From Mycobacterium adipatum (GTDB lineage Bacteria > Actinomycetota > Actinomycetes > Mycobacteriales > Mycobacteriaceae), in the NCBI RefSeq assembly GCF_001644575.1, contig NZ_CP015596.1:1364001-1428000 (forward strand): DNA of 64,000 nucleotides, written 5' to 3'. The notes beneath the pieces were generated by a model that searched no databases, was not told the origin of the DNA, and saw only the letters and a list, made by a program, of their open reading frames with translations. The translations under genes were made by a program, and so were the position numbers. Below are positions 30,056 through 38,680 of the stretch, in pieces; the stretch's first letter is position 1, and every line of letters starts with the position of its first letter.

Positions 30056-31271
30056 CGGCCCACAGCCCCAGCACCGCGGCGATCAGGGTCAGCGGCGCCG
30101 TGCACAGCCCGACCCGGGCGAACTCGGTGAAACGTGCGCTCATCCCGGCGCGATGAACGACATCGCGCCACAACAGGTTGGCCAGCGAGCCGGGATAGGT
30201 CAGGTTCGGCCCGATGTTGACCCCGATCAGTACCGCCAGCACGGCGGCCGGCCCGGCCGAGGACACCAGCGGCAGCAGCACCAGCACGGCGGGCAGGTTG
30301 TTGACGATGTTGGACAGCACCGCGCCGATCGCCGCGATCGCCAGCAATGCCAGCAGCCCCTGCCCGTCGGGGATCAATCGATGCATGGCCGACTCGAGTC
30401 CGTTGGTCATGACCGCGGCCACCACGACACCCAGGCACAGCACGAACGCCAGGAACGGAACATCCAGTGCCACCACGATCTTGGTCATGGTGGTGTGGCG
30501 GGTGATGAGACCGCGTACCGCGAGGACCACGGCCCCGGCCAGTGCCGACCACGCCGGGGAAAGCTCCAATGCCGAGGTCACCGCGAAGCCGGCCAGGGTC
30601 AACCCGACCACGACGAGCGCGAACACCGGCACGTCCAGCGGCTCGTCGACGGCGCTGCGCTGGGGCGCCACGGTCAGGTCCTTGGCGAAAATCCAGCGCA
30701 GCAAGACGAATTCGACGATCACCGCGGCCAGCCAGGGCAGTGCCATCGTCGCGGTGAACTTCAGGAACGTCAGGCCGGCGGCGCTGAACGCCAGCAGGTT
30801 GGTCAGATTGGAGACCGGCAACAGCAGTGATGCGGTGTTGGCCAGGTGCGCGGTGGCATAGGCGTGCGGACGGGCCGGCACCGCCAGCATCCGTGCCGTC
30901 GCCAGGACCACCGGTGTCAACAGGACGACGGTGGCATCCAGGCTCAACACGGCCGTCACCGTCGCCGCGATCGCGAACACCGAAGCCAGAAAGCGGGTTT
31001 GGCCACCCGAGGTGGCGCGTGCCATCAGCACGCCGGCGGCGTGGAACAGTCCCTCGTCATCGCACAGCCGCGCGAGCACCAGCACCGCGGCCAGGAAGCC
31101 GACCACCGGAGCCAGCTCGTTCACTTCCCTGACCGCGTCCTGCCAGGACACCGCGCCGGCACCGACGACGGCGGCCGCCGCGGCCACCGCGACGGGGGCC
31201 TGGCGACGTGGACGCAACAGCGCGAAACCCAGCACCGCGGCGAGGGCGGCAACCGAAAGCGTCAGCTCCAT
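30039..31271 (-). CDS. ArsB/NhaD-type anion permease (Rv3578-like)
   Basis: Integral membrane protein of 410 residues with about 10-12 helices, of the ion-transporter superfamily that includes ArsB. Typical hairpin segments are LLLPVSNLTNLLAF and NIVNNLPAVLVLLPL. M. tuberculosis names the gene at this place arsB2, but no arsenic genes lie nearby, so the substrate is uncertain. ATG 31271 overlaps the upstream stop by ten bases; an in-frame ATG at 31289 would add six residues. Confidence 0.85.
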   Translation of the reverse strand: MELTLSVAALAAVLGFALLRPRRQAPVAVAAAAAVVGAGAVSWQDAVREVNELAPVVGFLAAVLVLARLCDDEGLFHAAGVLMARATSGGQTRFLASVFAIAATVTAVLSLDATVVLLTPVVLATARMLAVPARPHAYATAHLANTASLLLPVSNLTNLLAFSAAGLTFLKFTATMALPWLAAVIVEFVLLRWIFAKDLTVAPQRSAVDEPLDVPVFALVVVGLTLAGFAVTSALELSPAWSALAGAVVLAVRGLITRHTTMTKIVVALDVPFLAFVLCLGVVVAAVMTNGLESAMHRLIPDGQGLLALLAIAAIGAVLSNIVNNLPAVLVLLPLVSSAGPAAVLAVLIGVNIGPNLTYPGSLANLLWRDVVHRAGMSARFTEFARVGLCTAPLTLIAAVLGLWAVTRSG

Positions 31272-32176
31272 GGATCGGTGGGCTGCCACAGGGTCGGGAG
31301 ATGCAATGCGACGCCGTCCTCGGCGGCCAGCGCGGTCAGCGTGCGCATCGAGGCGTCCAGATCGTCACCGGCGTACGGAAGCGCCCGCAGCGGGCGGTCC
31401 AGGGGCCGGAAGAAGTCATCCCAGTGGATCAGCACCACGCGGCGCGCGCCGACGGCGAGGACCGTCTCGGCCCAGTAGTCGAGCAGGTAGCGCTCGGGTT
31501 GCAGGCCCAGCTGCCCGATCCCCAGATACACCACCTCGGCCCGCAGGCCCGCCAGCGCGCCCGGCACAAAACCGGCGCTGCCGACGACCAGCATCCGGTG
31601 CCCGCTGGGTACGTGCGCCACCATGGTGGACCAGGCTTCCCCGCAGCGATACACCGAGGCCCGCACGGGTGGGTCGACCGGCGCCCCGATCACACCGGGA
31701 AACCGGTCCGGCGGGCAGTGATCGCCCACGATCAAGGTGATCTCGAAATTGCCGAGGCGCATCGATTCCCCCGGGGTGGCCACCACCACGCGGTCGCCGG
31801 GCAGCCGATGCCCGACGTGTGCCGCCGAGTCGCCGCCGACGAGTTTCGCGCCGGTCCGCTGCGCCACCACCGCCGAGTCCATGGCGTGGTCGAAGTGGGT
31901 GTGCACCGGAAGCACCGCGTCGAGGCGGCGCACCCCGAGCCGGCTCAGGCACCCGTCGATGCGGGGCTCCGAGGGTGCGATCCGGCCCAGCCCGACCCGC
32001 AGCAGCGACGGCCTGCTGAAGAAGCCGTCGGTCAGCACCGCGGATGTCCCATCGGAGATCAGCAGTGTGGTGACACCGGCCCAGGTCACTGTCGGTGCCG
32101 CGGCCGAGTCGGCCGGCGGCAGGTCGAAGTACCGTGCGTAATCGTCGATATCGGGCCGGCCGGCTTTCAGGCGCAT
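31262..32176 (-). CDS. Metallo-beta-lactamase-fold hydrolase (Rv3577-like)
   Basis: The 304-residue protein has the zinc signature HTHFDHAMD (HxHxDH) and further His residues in IVGDHCPP and LIHWDDFF. Substrate unknown. It starts only ten bases after the rpmE2 stop and overlaps the permease downstream, so the Zur-controlled mrf-rpmE2 transcript could read into this gene and the permease. It corresponds to Rv3577 by order. Confidence 0.85.
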   Translation of the reverse strand: MRLKAGRPDIDDYARYFDLPPADSAAAPTVTWAGVTTLLISDGTSAVLTDGFFSRPSLLRVGLGRIAPSEPRIDGCLSRLGVRRLDAVLPVHTHFDHAMDSAVVAQRTGAKLVGGDSAAHVGHRLPGDRVVVATPGESMRLGNFEITLIVGDHCPPDRFPGVIGAPVDPPVRASVYRCGEAWSTMVAHVPSGHRMLVVGSAGFVPGALAGLRAEVVYLGIGQLGLQPERYLLDYWAETVLAVGARRVVLIHWDDFFRPLDRPLRALPYAGDDLDASMRTLTALAAEDGVALHLPTLWQPTDPWS

Positions 32177-32186
32177 GCCCCAGAGC

Positions 32187-32444
32187 CTAGGACCCTGCGC
32201 GGTCCCGGCTCCCGTACCGGCGGCGGAACTTCTCCACCTGCCCGGCCGTGTCGAGATGCCGGTTGGTCCCGGTCCAGAACGGGTGCGAGTCGGCGGTGAC
32301 GTCGACGACCACCAGCGGGTAGGTGGCGCCCTGGTAGTCGATGGTGCGGTCGCTGGTGACCGTCGACCGGATCAGGAACGTCTTACCGGTGCCGGCGTCT
32401 TGGAAGACCACCGGATGGTAGTCGGGGTGGATGTCGGGTTTCAT
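32187..32444 (-). CDS. rpmE2: Zinc-independent ribosomal protein L31 (type B, C-)
   Basis: The 85-residue large-subunit protein ([20 protein letters not shown]..., [11 protein letters not shown]) is of the L31B type without the CxxC zinc ribbon. It replaces the zinc-binding L31 under zinc starvation, releasing zinc. Its ATG overlaps the mrf stop by four bases, so it is co-translated with mrf from the Zur-box promoter. Confidence 0.93.
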   Translation of the reverse strand: MKPDIHPDYHPVVFQDAGTGKTFLIRSTVTSDRTIDYQGATYPLVVVDVTADSHPFWTGTNRHLDTAGQVEKFRRRYGSRDRAGS

Positions 32445-33631
32445 TCTTCTCCGTTCAGCATGATGTGTTCGTCGGCCAGATCGTGTGACAGCTCGGCGCA
32501 GGGATCTTCGTGCCACTCCCCGAACGGGTCGGGGTAACCGGCCCAGTCCTGCGGGCGTTCCAATTCGGCGTCGGTGAGCAGTGCTGCGTTCAGTGCCGCG
32601 GTGATGGTCTCGGGGTTCGCACCGCAGATCAGTGCGGTCAGCGCGATGTGGCGGTCGCCGAACCGCTCGTCCCAGTGCGAAGCGGCCATGGCGGTGCGCT
32701 CGGGGTCCGCGTACGCCCGAGCACGCTCGTCCATGCCTGCCAGCCAGCGTCCGGCATCGCCCACACCGAGTCCGCCGCCCGCCGATTCGATCCACACCAC
32801 GGTGTCGGGTTGGCTTGCCAGCCAGGCCCGCCCGCGCACCCGTACCACCCCGTCGAGCAGGGCGTCGATGGCGTTGTGCAGGCGTTCGGGATGAAACGGC
32901 CTGCGCGCGTTGAATTCCAGCAGCTCCACGTCGCCGTCGGGTTGCAGCGGCGGTTGGCCGGACAACAGCGAATCGTGCGGGTCATCGGAGCGGCCGCGGC
33001 GTGACTGCGGGTCGAGGTGCTTGAGTGCGGTGGTGACATGCTGCAGCCCGACGGTGATCCGCGCCCGCGGCGCCAGTCTGCGCAGCACGGCGAGGGTGGC
33101 CCGGTCGGCTGCGGTCAGCACCAGCACATCGGCGAACTCCGCCTGCCCCACCACGACCTGGGCCACGGTCCGGGAGGCGTCGAGTTCGTCGTCGCCGAGG
33201 GCCTGGTTCAGCCACACCTCGGTGTCGATACACGTGACCACCGCCTGGATCTCGACATCGCGACCGGCAGGACCGTCGATATAGCCGGGGCCCAGTTGCA
33301 CCGGTGTGTCGTTGATCGCCGTGCAGATCGATTCCGGGTCAAGCCATTCCATCAACTGCACGACGATCCGATGCACATCGTCGCGTCGATGCAGCTGGCG
33401 CAGCAGGATCAGCAGGTCATTGCGGACGGTGCAGGTCACGCAACAGTTGGTCATCTCCAACGGCCATTGGGTGATCACCAGCTTGGTGTCCCGCATGCCA
33501 CTGACCTGCCGGACCACGACATGTCCATCGACGGTGTACCCGACCACCGCGGTTCCCGGCGTGCGGAGCAACACGTCGACGACGTCGGTTCCCGCGCCCT
33601 GACCGGCTACCAGTATCACTGGCGTCCGCAT
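32441..33631 (-). CDS. mrf: Mrf-like COG0523/CobW protein (ribosome hibernation MPY-recruitment factor)
   Basis: The 396-residue protein has the CobW/COG0523 layout. The N-terminal P-loop is degenerate ([10 protein letters not shown] instead of GxxGxGK-T/S), which argues against normal GTPase activity. The metal motif NCCVTC (C-C-x-x-C) is present, and the C-terminal CobW_C domain carries [11 protein letters not shown]. It shares a locus with zinc-free ribosomal proteins, matching mycobacterial Mrf. Mrf recruits the hibernation factor MPY to zinc-free ribosomes in M. smegmatis. Divergent from rpmB2 with two Zur-like boxes. Confidence 0.85.
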   Translation of the reverse strand: MRTPVILVAGQGAGTDVVDVLLRTPGTAVVGYTVDGHVVVRQVSGMRDTKLVITQWPLEMTNCCVTCTVRNDLLILLRQLHRRDDVHRIVVQLMEWLDPESICTAINDTPVQLGPGYIDGPAGRDVEIQAVVTCIDTEVWLNQALGDDELDASRTVAQVVVGQAEFADVLVLTAADRATLAVLRRLAPRARITVGLQHVTTALKHLDPQSRRGRSDDPHDSLLSGQPPLQPDGDVELLEFNARRPFHPERLHNAIDALLDGVVRVRGRAWLASQPDTVVWIESAGGGLGVGDAGRWLAGMDERARAYADPERTAMAASHWDERFGDRHIALTALICGANPETITAALNAALLTDAELERPQDWAGYPDPFGEWHEDPCAELSHDLADEHIMLNGEE

Positions 33632-33646
33632 CTCATCACACCCTAT

Positions 33647-33661
33647 CGATAACGATTTTCA
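33647..33661. promoter_or_regulatory. Zur-like box 1 (mrf side)
   Basis: CGATAACGATTTTCA, flanked by TAT and TTAA, fits the mycobacterial Zur pattern TGATAAYGNTTTTCA seen repeatedly in this window. It is 16-30 bases upstream of the mrf ATG, where it would block its promoter. Confidence 0.75.
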
Positions 33662-33702
33662 TTAAGTCCGATCCGTACGCTACCGTGTGCCGGTCAGCTT
33701 GT

Positions 33703-33717
33703 CGAAAATCGTTTTCA
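33703..33717. promoter_or_regulatory. Zur-like box 2 (ribosomal protein side)
   Basis: CGAAAATCGTTTTCA, with the exact dyad GAAAA-TCG-TTTTC, ends 31 bases before the rpmB2 ATG. Same motif as the other boxes. Expected to be repressed by zinc-bound Zur. Confidence 0.8.
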
Positions 33718-33748
33718 TTAACGAGTGAGCATGTATGAGGAGCCGCCG

Positions 33749-33985
33749 ATGTCTGCGCACTGCCAGGTGACCGGGCGCGCACCGGGTTTCGGCAACCGGG
33801 TGTCGCATTCGAACCGGCGTACCCGCCGCCGCTGGAATCCCAACATCCAGTCCAAGACCTACTACCTGCCCTCCGAAGGTCGACGCGTCCGGCTGAAGGT
33901 CAGCACCAAGGGCATGAAGGTCATCGACCGCGACGGGATCGAGGCGGTCGTCGGTCGGCTGCGCCGGGAAGGGCAGAAGATCTGA
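33749..33985 (+). CDS. rpmB2: Zinc-independent ribosomal protein L28 (C-)
   Basis: The 78-residue L28 paralogue ([21 protein letters not shown]...) has only one Cys and so lacks the paired CxxC motifs of the zinc form. ATG 33749 has a GAGGAG site six bases upstream, deciding against the upstream GTG/ATG codons. First gene of the rpmB2-rpmG2-rpsN2-rpsR2 operon; each next gene starts on the stop of the last. Confidence 0.93.
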   Translation: MSAHCQVTGRAPGFGNRVSHSNRRTRRRWNPNIQSKTYYLPSEGRRVRLKVSTKGMKVIDRDGIEAVVGRLRREGQKI

Positions 33986-34152
33986 TGGGTAAGAGCAATG
34001 ACATCCGGCCCATCGTGAAGCTGAAAAGCACTGCCGGCACCGGTTATACCTACGTCACCCGCAAGAACCGGCGCAACGATCCGGACCGGTTGGTGCTGAA
34101 AAAGTACGACCCGGTGTTGCGCAAGCACGTCGATTTCAAGGAAGAACGCTGA
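33985..34152 (+). CDS. rpmG2: Zinc-independent ribosomal protein L33 (C-)
   Basis: A 55-residue protein reading [18 protein letters not shown], then [20 protein letters not shown] and a [13 protein letters not shown] end, typical of L33, with no cysteine at all. ATG overlaps the rpmB2 stop and its TGA overlaps the rpsN2 ATG. Confidence 0.95.
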   Translation: MGKSNDIRPIVKLKSTAGTGYTYVTRKNRRNDPDRLVLKKYDPVLRKHVDFKEER

Positions 34153-34457
34153 TGGCCAAGAAGTCCAAGATCGTCGCCAACGAGCGTCGCCGCGCCACCG
34201 TGGCGCGCTACGCCGAGCGGCGTGCCCTTCTGAAAGAGCTGATCCGCAAGCCGGATACGGATGCGGCGCAACGCATTGCCGCGCAAGCCGAGCTGCAGCG
34301 GATGCCGCGCGATGCCAGTCCGGTCCGGGTCCGCAACCGCGATGCCGTCGACGGCCGGCCGCGTGGGCACCTGCGCAAGTTCGGACTGTCCCGGGTGCGA
34401 ACGCGCGAGATGGCCCACCGCGGAGAACTGCCCGGTATCCGGAAAGCGAGCTGGTGA
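34152..34457 (+). CDS. rpsN2: Zinc-independent ribosomal protein S14 (C-)
   Basis: The 101-residue long form of S14 ([20 protein letters not shown]..., [24 protein letters not shown]) has no CxxC zinc ribbon, unlike the short zinc-binding S14. Third gene of the zinc-starvation ribosomal operon; coupled start and stop overlaps on both sides. Confidence 0.95.
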   Translation: MAKKSKIVANERRRATVARYAERRALLKELIRKPDTDAAQRIAAQAELQRMPRDASPVRVRNRDAVDGRPRGHLRKFGLSRVRTREMAHRGELPGIRKASW

Positions 34458-34711
34458 TGGCACCCCGTGCGCCGAAGAAGCGCAAGCCGGCCCCCGTCGA
34501 GATCAAGCGTCCGCGGGCCAACAAGCTCAAGGCGCTCGGCGTCACGACCGTCGACTACAAGGACGTCTCGCTGTTGCGCACGTTCATCTCCGAACGTGGC
34601 AAGATCCGCTCCCGTCGCGTCACCGGGCTCACCCCGCAACAGCAGCGCCAGGTCGCGATCGCGATCAAGAACGCCAGAGAGATGGCATTGCTGCCCTACG
34701 GGGGACCCTAG
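34457..34711 (+). CDS. rpsR2: Zinc-independent ribosomal protein S18 (C-)
   Basis: The 84-residue S18 paralogue ([52 protein letters not shown]) has no cysteines. ATG 34457 overlaps the rpsN2 stop; a GTG one codon earlier is also in frame. Last gene of the operon; ends four bases into the convergent bluB. Confidence 0.95.
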   Translation: MAPRAPKKRKPAPVEIKRPRANKLKALGVTTVDYKDVSLLRTFISERGKIRSRRVTGLTPQQQRQVAIAIKNAREMALLPYGGP

Positions 34712-35382
34712 CGATCCGCCAGATCCTCTGAAGATGTTGCCGTCCAGCTGTTCTCGGCGACGAACTCGGCCAGCGGCCGGCCCTGCGTCCAGTCGTCGAT
34801 CTCCAGGGCGGGCCGGTCCGGGAACTCCGGCACCGGGCCCAGGCACAGGATGGCCACCGGTTCGGCGCCGTCGGGCATACCGAGCAGTTCGGCCAGGCGG
34901 GCGGGTTCGAAGATCGACACCCAGCCCATGCCGAGGCCTTCGGCGCGGGCGGCCAGCCACATGTTCTGAATCGCGCAGGACACCGAAGCCAGGTCCATCT
35001 GCGGCATCGTCCGGCGCCCGAAGACATGGCGCTGCCGATCGTCGCGCAGCGCGACCACCAGGAGCTCGGCGCACTCCAGGATGCCCTCGACCTTGAGCTC
35101 CAGGAATTCGTCGCCGCGCGTGCCGAGCGCTTCGGCGGTGCGTTTGCGTTCCTCGTCGACCAGATCGTGCATGGCGGTGCGCAGGCCCGCGTCGGTGATG
35201 CGGATGAAGCGCCACGGCTGCATCAGTCCCACACTCGGGGCGGCATGTGCGGCCTGTAGCAGTCGGGTCAGGACGTCCTCGGCCACCGTGGTGCCCGGCA
35301 TGAAACGGCGCATGTCCCGGCGTTCGGCGATGGTCCGGTAGACGGCCCGGCGCTCGGCGGCGCTGAACGCGTGATCGGTCAC
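34708..35382 (-). CDS. bluB: 5,6-dimethylbenzimidazole synthase BluB
   Basis: Oxygen-dependent enzyme that breaks down FMNH2 to form the lower ligand of vitamin B12. The 224-residue nitroreductase-fold protein has the FMN phosphate-binding start RRDMRRF, the [15 protein letters not shown] segment and [24 protein letters not shown]. Lies alone, convergent with the ribosomal operon. Together with the riboswitch-controlled cbtBA it shows interest in B12 synthesis. Confidence 0.9.
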   Translation of the reverse strand: MTDHAFSAAERRAVYRTIAERRDMRRFMPGTTVAEDVLTRLLQAAHAAPSVGLMQPWRFIRITDAGLRTAMHDLVDEERKRTAEALGTRGDEFLELKVEGILECAELLVVALRDDRQRHVFGRRTMPQMDLASVSCAIQNMWLAARAEGLGMGWVSIFEPARLAELLGMPDGAEPVAILCLGPVPEFPDRPALEIDDWTQGRPLAEFVAENSWTATSSEDLADR

Positions 35383-35391
35383 GCCGTCAGC

Positions 35392-36594
35392 CTAGATACC
35401 TCCGGTGGACCTGGTGCTGCGCAGCCCCGCGGCGGCCGCCCCCAGGCACGCCGCGGCGACGGCACCGGCGAACCACGGGAACACCGCCGCCAGATCCCAT
35501 CGGGTGGCGGCCCAGCCGGCGATCAGGGTCGGGATCGCCATCGCGGTGTAGGCCAGCAGGTAGAACGCCGACATCGTCTCACCGCGTCGCGTCGCGGGCA
35601 CCACATCGGACAGGTGGCGCAACGAGCCGCCGAAGCCCAGCCCGAACGTCGCGCCGAGCAGCACCGCGGCCACGAACACCAGCTCCCAGCGATGGGTCAA
35701 CAGCACCGGGATGGTCAGCAGCAGCGAAACCGCCATCCCGATATCGCCGATGATCGCCGAGTACCTGGCGGGCAGCCGGGTGGCGGCCAGCTGTGCCATC
35801 GCGGCGGCGAACGCGGTGGTGGCGACCACCGCGCCACCGAAGACCAGGTTGTCGATGTGGGTCTGCTGGGCAGCCAGCGACGGGTAGAGCGACAGCAGCA
35901 CCCCGAGCACCGACCAGGAGGCCATGGCGCCCAGCGCCGAGAACCAGAAGTCCGAACGAATCTCCTCGGGGACCGCGGGTTTGGCGATCCGGATGGGACC
36001 CCGGGTACGGGCCGTATGCGGTTCGTTGAGGGCCAGTAGCCCGACGCCGATCACCAGGCAGATCACCGCGACGACGGCATACGGGGTACGCAGCGGATGC
36101 GGTGCGTACTGGGCCAGCAGTGCCGACCCGATGATGGCGACCGTCATCCCGATGTTGAAGCTGACACCGCTGAGCTGGCCGGTGCGCACTCCGTGGTCGG
36201 GTCGTAGATCGAGCAGCGCGGCCGCGCCGGCGACGACGATCGAGCCGACGGCGGCGCCGTGGATGGTGCGCGCCAGCAGCAGCATCGCCATGCTGTCGGC
36301 GATCAGGAAGACCCCGAGACCGATGAGTAAGGCCACCAGTGCCCCGATCAGAACCGGCTTGCGGCCGACGACATCGGAGACCTTTCCCGACACCAGCACC
36401 GCCGCCAGGGCCGCCAGCGCGTACACCGCGAAGACGATGGTGGTGGCCAGCGGGGACAGGTGCCAGTTGGCCTCGTAGATCCCGTAGAGCGGGGCGGGTA
36501 GCCCGGAGACACCGAGGGCGACCCCGCTCAGCACCAGCACCAGCGGATAGGCCCAGCGCTGCGTCGGGTTGGCCGCGGGATCGAACGCCACCAT
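35392..36594 (-). CDS. MFS transporter
   Basis: The 400-residue major facilitator protein has about 12 helices and the cytoplasmic motif GKVSDVVGRKPV (GxxxDxxGRKP) between helices 2 and 3. Substrate unknown. Divergent from an ArsR-type regulator across an 81-99-bp gap holding a long dyad, so probably an effector-induced exporter. ATG 36594 follows the regulatory region; upstream codons would read through the operator. Confidence 0.88.
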   Translation of the reverse strand: MVAFDPAANPTQRWAYPLVLVLSGVALGVSGLPAPLYGIYEANWHLSPLATTIVFAVYALAALAAVLVSGKVSDVVGRKPVLIGALVALLIGLGVFLIADSMAMLLLARTIHGAAVGSIVVAGAAALLDLRPDHGVRTGQLSGVSFNIGMTVAIIGSALLAQYAPHPLRTPYAVVAVICLVIGVGLLALNEPHTARTRGPIRIAKPAVPEEIRSDFWFSALGAMASWSVLGVLLSLYPSLAAQQTHIDNLVFGGAVVATTAFAAAMAQLAATRLPARYSAIIGDIGMAVSLLLTIPVLLTHRWELVFVAAVLLGATFGLGFGGSLRHLSDVVPATRRGETMSAFYLLAYTAMAIPTLIAGWAATRWDLAAVFPWFAGAVAAACLGAAAAGLRSTRSTGGI

Positions 36595-36614
36595 CGCGGT
36601 CACCTCCGGTGTCT

Positions 36615-36671
36615 GGTTTGACGGACATCGAACCCGCCTCAGGCTACGCTGGGTTCGACAGAGATCAAACC
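36615..36671. promoter_or_regulatory. Bipartite dyad operator between MFS gene and ArsR-type regulator
   Basis: GGTTTGA-6-TCGAACCC (36615-36635) is mirrored by GGGTTCGA-6-TCAAACC (36651-36671) across a 15-base spacer. Each half also contains an imperfect dyad. Position and symmetry suit binding of the adjacent regulator and control of both divergent genes. Confidence 0.7.
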
Positions 36672-36693
36672 GAATATGACCGAGGTTATTCCG

Positions 36694-37029
36694 ATGGCGG
36701 ACAACGCACTGGTCACCGACTATCCGGTGCACCCGGTTGCTTCCGTGCAGAAGGTGCTGGCGGCGATCCATGATCCCGTCCGCCTGGAGATGGTGCGCCG
36801 GTTGCACAACGCGCAGCAACCGCTGCAATGCGTGGCGCTCTACGACGGCATCAACAAGTCCACCGCCACCCATCACTTCAAGATCCTGCGGGAGGCCGGC
36901 GTCACCGAACGGCGGGTGATCGACGGGCTGACGTATCAGAAGCTCCGTCGCGACGAGGTCGAGGCTGCCTTGCCCGGGCTGCTGGACAGCGTTGTCGGCG
37001 GCGCGAACCGGGATGCCGCACGTCAATAG
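36694..37029 (+). CDS. ArsR-family helix-turn-helix regulator
   Basis: Small regulator (111 residues from this start) with a winged helix: VLAAIHDPVRLEMVRRLHNA, then KSTATHHFKILREAGVTERR as the recognition helix region and RVIDGLTYQKL as the wing. No metal-binding Cys cluster is visible, so the effector is likely organic. ATG 36694 has a GAGG site eight bases upstream; ATG 36676 would add six residues and start five bases after the operator dyad. Likely represses the divergent MFS gene. Confidence 0.82.
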   Translation: MADNALVTDYPVHPVASVQKVLAAIHDPVRLEMVRRLHNAQQPLQCVALYDGINKSTATHHFKILREAGVTERRVIDGLTYQKLRRDEVEAALPGLLDSVVGGANRDAARQ

Positions 37030-37700
37030 CTATAAGTGTTCGCCGGTTGTGGGATCCGCACCACCGACTCGGCGCGCAATTCGCCCGGTGCGGCGCGACC
37101 CTCGACGCGCACCCACGTTCCCTCCGGCAGCGCCGCCGCCGACGCGGCAGCCGCTCCGGTGAGCGCGATGCGGGCCAACTGGGCATCCGCAGCGCAGCAC
37201 ACGATGACCACCCGGCCCAGATAGGTGCGGCCGCCGTCGCCGAGGGTGAATCCGGTGACGGTGATCAGCCGGTCGTTGAGCGTGCCCGCCGAGTCCTGGG
37301 CCAGCCGGATGAGCACCTCGGGCAGCGACAGTTCGGGCGCGTGCCCGGCGGGCAGCGCCGGGAACGGTCGACGCGGCGCTCCCGCGTCACTCACCGCGGG
37401 CCGGGCCGACTGCGGCCCGAGGGCCGGCGGAACAACGAAGGCCAGCAAGGCAACCGGAATCAGCAGTAACCACGCCGCTCCCGCTCGATGGTCGTGCCCG
37501 GTGTGTTTCCCGTGCCGGGGTCCGGTGCGGATATCGCCGGCGATGGCAATCACGGCCAACGCTGTGATTACACCGGCGGTGAGCCATAACCACGGCAGCA
37601 GAGCAGGTTTCACGTAGCGGGTGTAGGTGCCGGTGGCCGCGATGATGGCGGTGCTCATACCGACGAGCAGCAGCAGTGCATTCTCGGTCTCGCGGCTCAT
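37023..37700 (-). CDS. TIGR03943 family membrane protein (YcgQ-like permease partner)
   Basis: The 225-residue protein has two pairs of N-terminal helices (about 7-30, 37-55, 75-95), a His-rich loop (RHGKHTGHDHRAG) and a C-terminal soluble domain with VVIVCCAADAQ. The TIGR03943/DUF1980 family pairs with DUF318 permeases and in several bacteria co-occurs with COG0523 and Zur-regulated genes. Start overlaps the permease stop by four bases. Role in metal or solute traffic inferred. Confidence 0.8.
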   Translation of the reverse strand: MSRETENALLLLVGMSTAIIAATGTYTRYVKPALLPWLWLTAGVITALAVIAIAGDIRTGPRHGKHTGHDHRAGAAWLLLIPVALLAFVVPPALGPQSARPAVSDAGAPRRPFPALPAGHAPELSLPEVLIRLAQDSAGTLNDRLITVTGFTLGDGGRTYLGRVVIVCCAADAQLARIALTGAAAASAAALPEGTWVRVEGRAAPGELRAESVVRIPQPANTYSY

Positions 37701-38680
37701 CGGGCGCCCAGGATGAGTAGTCCGACACCGGTGGCCACCGTGGTGGCCACCACGAGCGTGGCCGGTGCAAACCGGATCGCGAAGGCGCGGCCGAACATTC
37801 CGGCTTGCATGGCGAACAGCTTGATATCGATGGCGGGGCCCACTACCAGGAACACCAGTCGAGGTACCAGGGGCAGCATCGACAGGCTGGCGGCGACGAA
37901 GGCGTCGGCCTCGGAACATAAGGCCAGCACCACCGCGAGCGCGGCCAGCACCAGGATGCCGAGCAGCAGTTGCCCGGCCAAGTGGTCGAACATCCACGAC
38001 GGCACCAGCACATGCAACGCCGCCGCCGCAGCCGCACCCACCACCAGGAAGGACGCCGCCTGCAGGAAGTCGTGGCGGGCCGCCTCGGTGAACGTGCTGA
38101 AACGCGAATCCTGTTGCTGTGTAGGGCGGAGAAGGTTGCGGGTGATCCACCGGGGTTGTCCGAACTTGGCCCAGAGAGCGCCCATGGAGATGGCTGTCAA
38201 CAACGAGGCGATACAGCGCGCGAGCACCATCAGCGGTTCGCCGGGAAATGCCACCGCCGTGGCGATCAGGACCACCGGGTTGATGGCGGGGGCGGCAAGC
38301 ATGAACGTCAATGCCGCCGCGCCCACGGTGCCGTCGCCGAACAGTCTGCGGGCGATGGGGACCGACCCGCATTCGCAGCCGGGCAGCGTGGCGCCGCCGA
38401 CGCCGGCGGTCAGTATCGCGGTCGCGGGTCGACGGGGGAGCCAGCGTGCCAACCGATCCGGTGTCACGAAGGTGGCGACCGCGCCGCTGACCACTACCCC
38501 CAATACCAGAAACGGCAGCGCTTGGACGAAGATCCCGCAGAACACCGTGGCGGCCGTGGCGATCTCGGGGTTGACCGAGACGACATCACGGGCGGTGGTG
38601 CCGATGAGTGTGAGCCCGATGACGGTCGCCACCAAGACCGGCATGGATTCGATTCGGCGCGAGATCACCGAGACGACCAC
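37697..38680 (-). CDS. DUF318/ArsP-type permease (YcgR-like)
   Basis: Membrane protein with about eight helices and the family signature GVGGATLPGCECGSVPIARRL in the first half and ALCSEADAFVAASL in the second, which repeat a Gly/Cys-containing half-helix. Partner of the TIGR03943 protein. Start is uncertain: GTG 38680 overlaps the pxpA TAG by one base and gives 327 residues; ATG 38644 gives 315. It is in the transcript started at the aztA Zur-like box, suggesting zinc-linked transport. Confidence 0.8.
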   Translation of the reverse strand: MVVSVISRRIESMPVLVATVIGLTLIGTTARDVVSVNPEIATAATVFCGIFVQALPFLVLGVVVSGAVATFVTPDRLARWLPRRPATAILTAGVGGATLPGCECGSVPIARRLFGDGTVGAAALTFMLAAPAINPVVLIATAVAFPGEPLMVLARCIASLLTAISMGALWAKFGQPRWITRNLLRPTQQQDSRFSTFTEAARHDFLQAASFLVVGAAAAAALHVLVPSWMFDHLAGQLLLGILVLAALAVVLALCSEADAFVAASLSMLPLVPRLVFLVVGPAIDIKLFAMQAGMFGRAFAIRFAPATLVVATTVATGVGLLILGAR

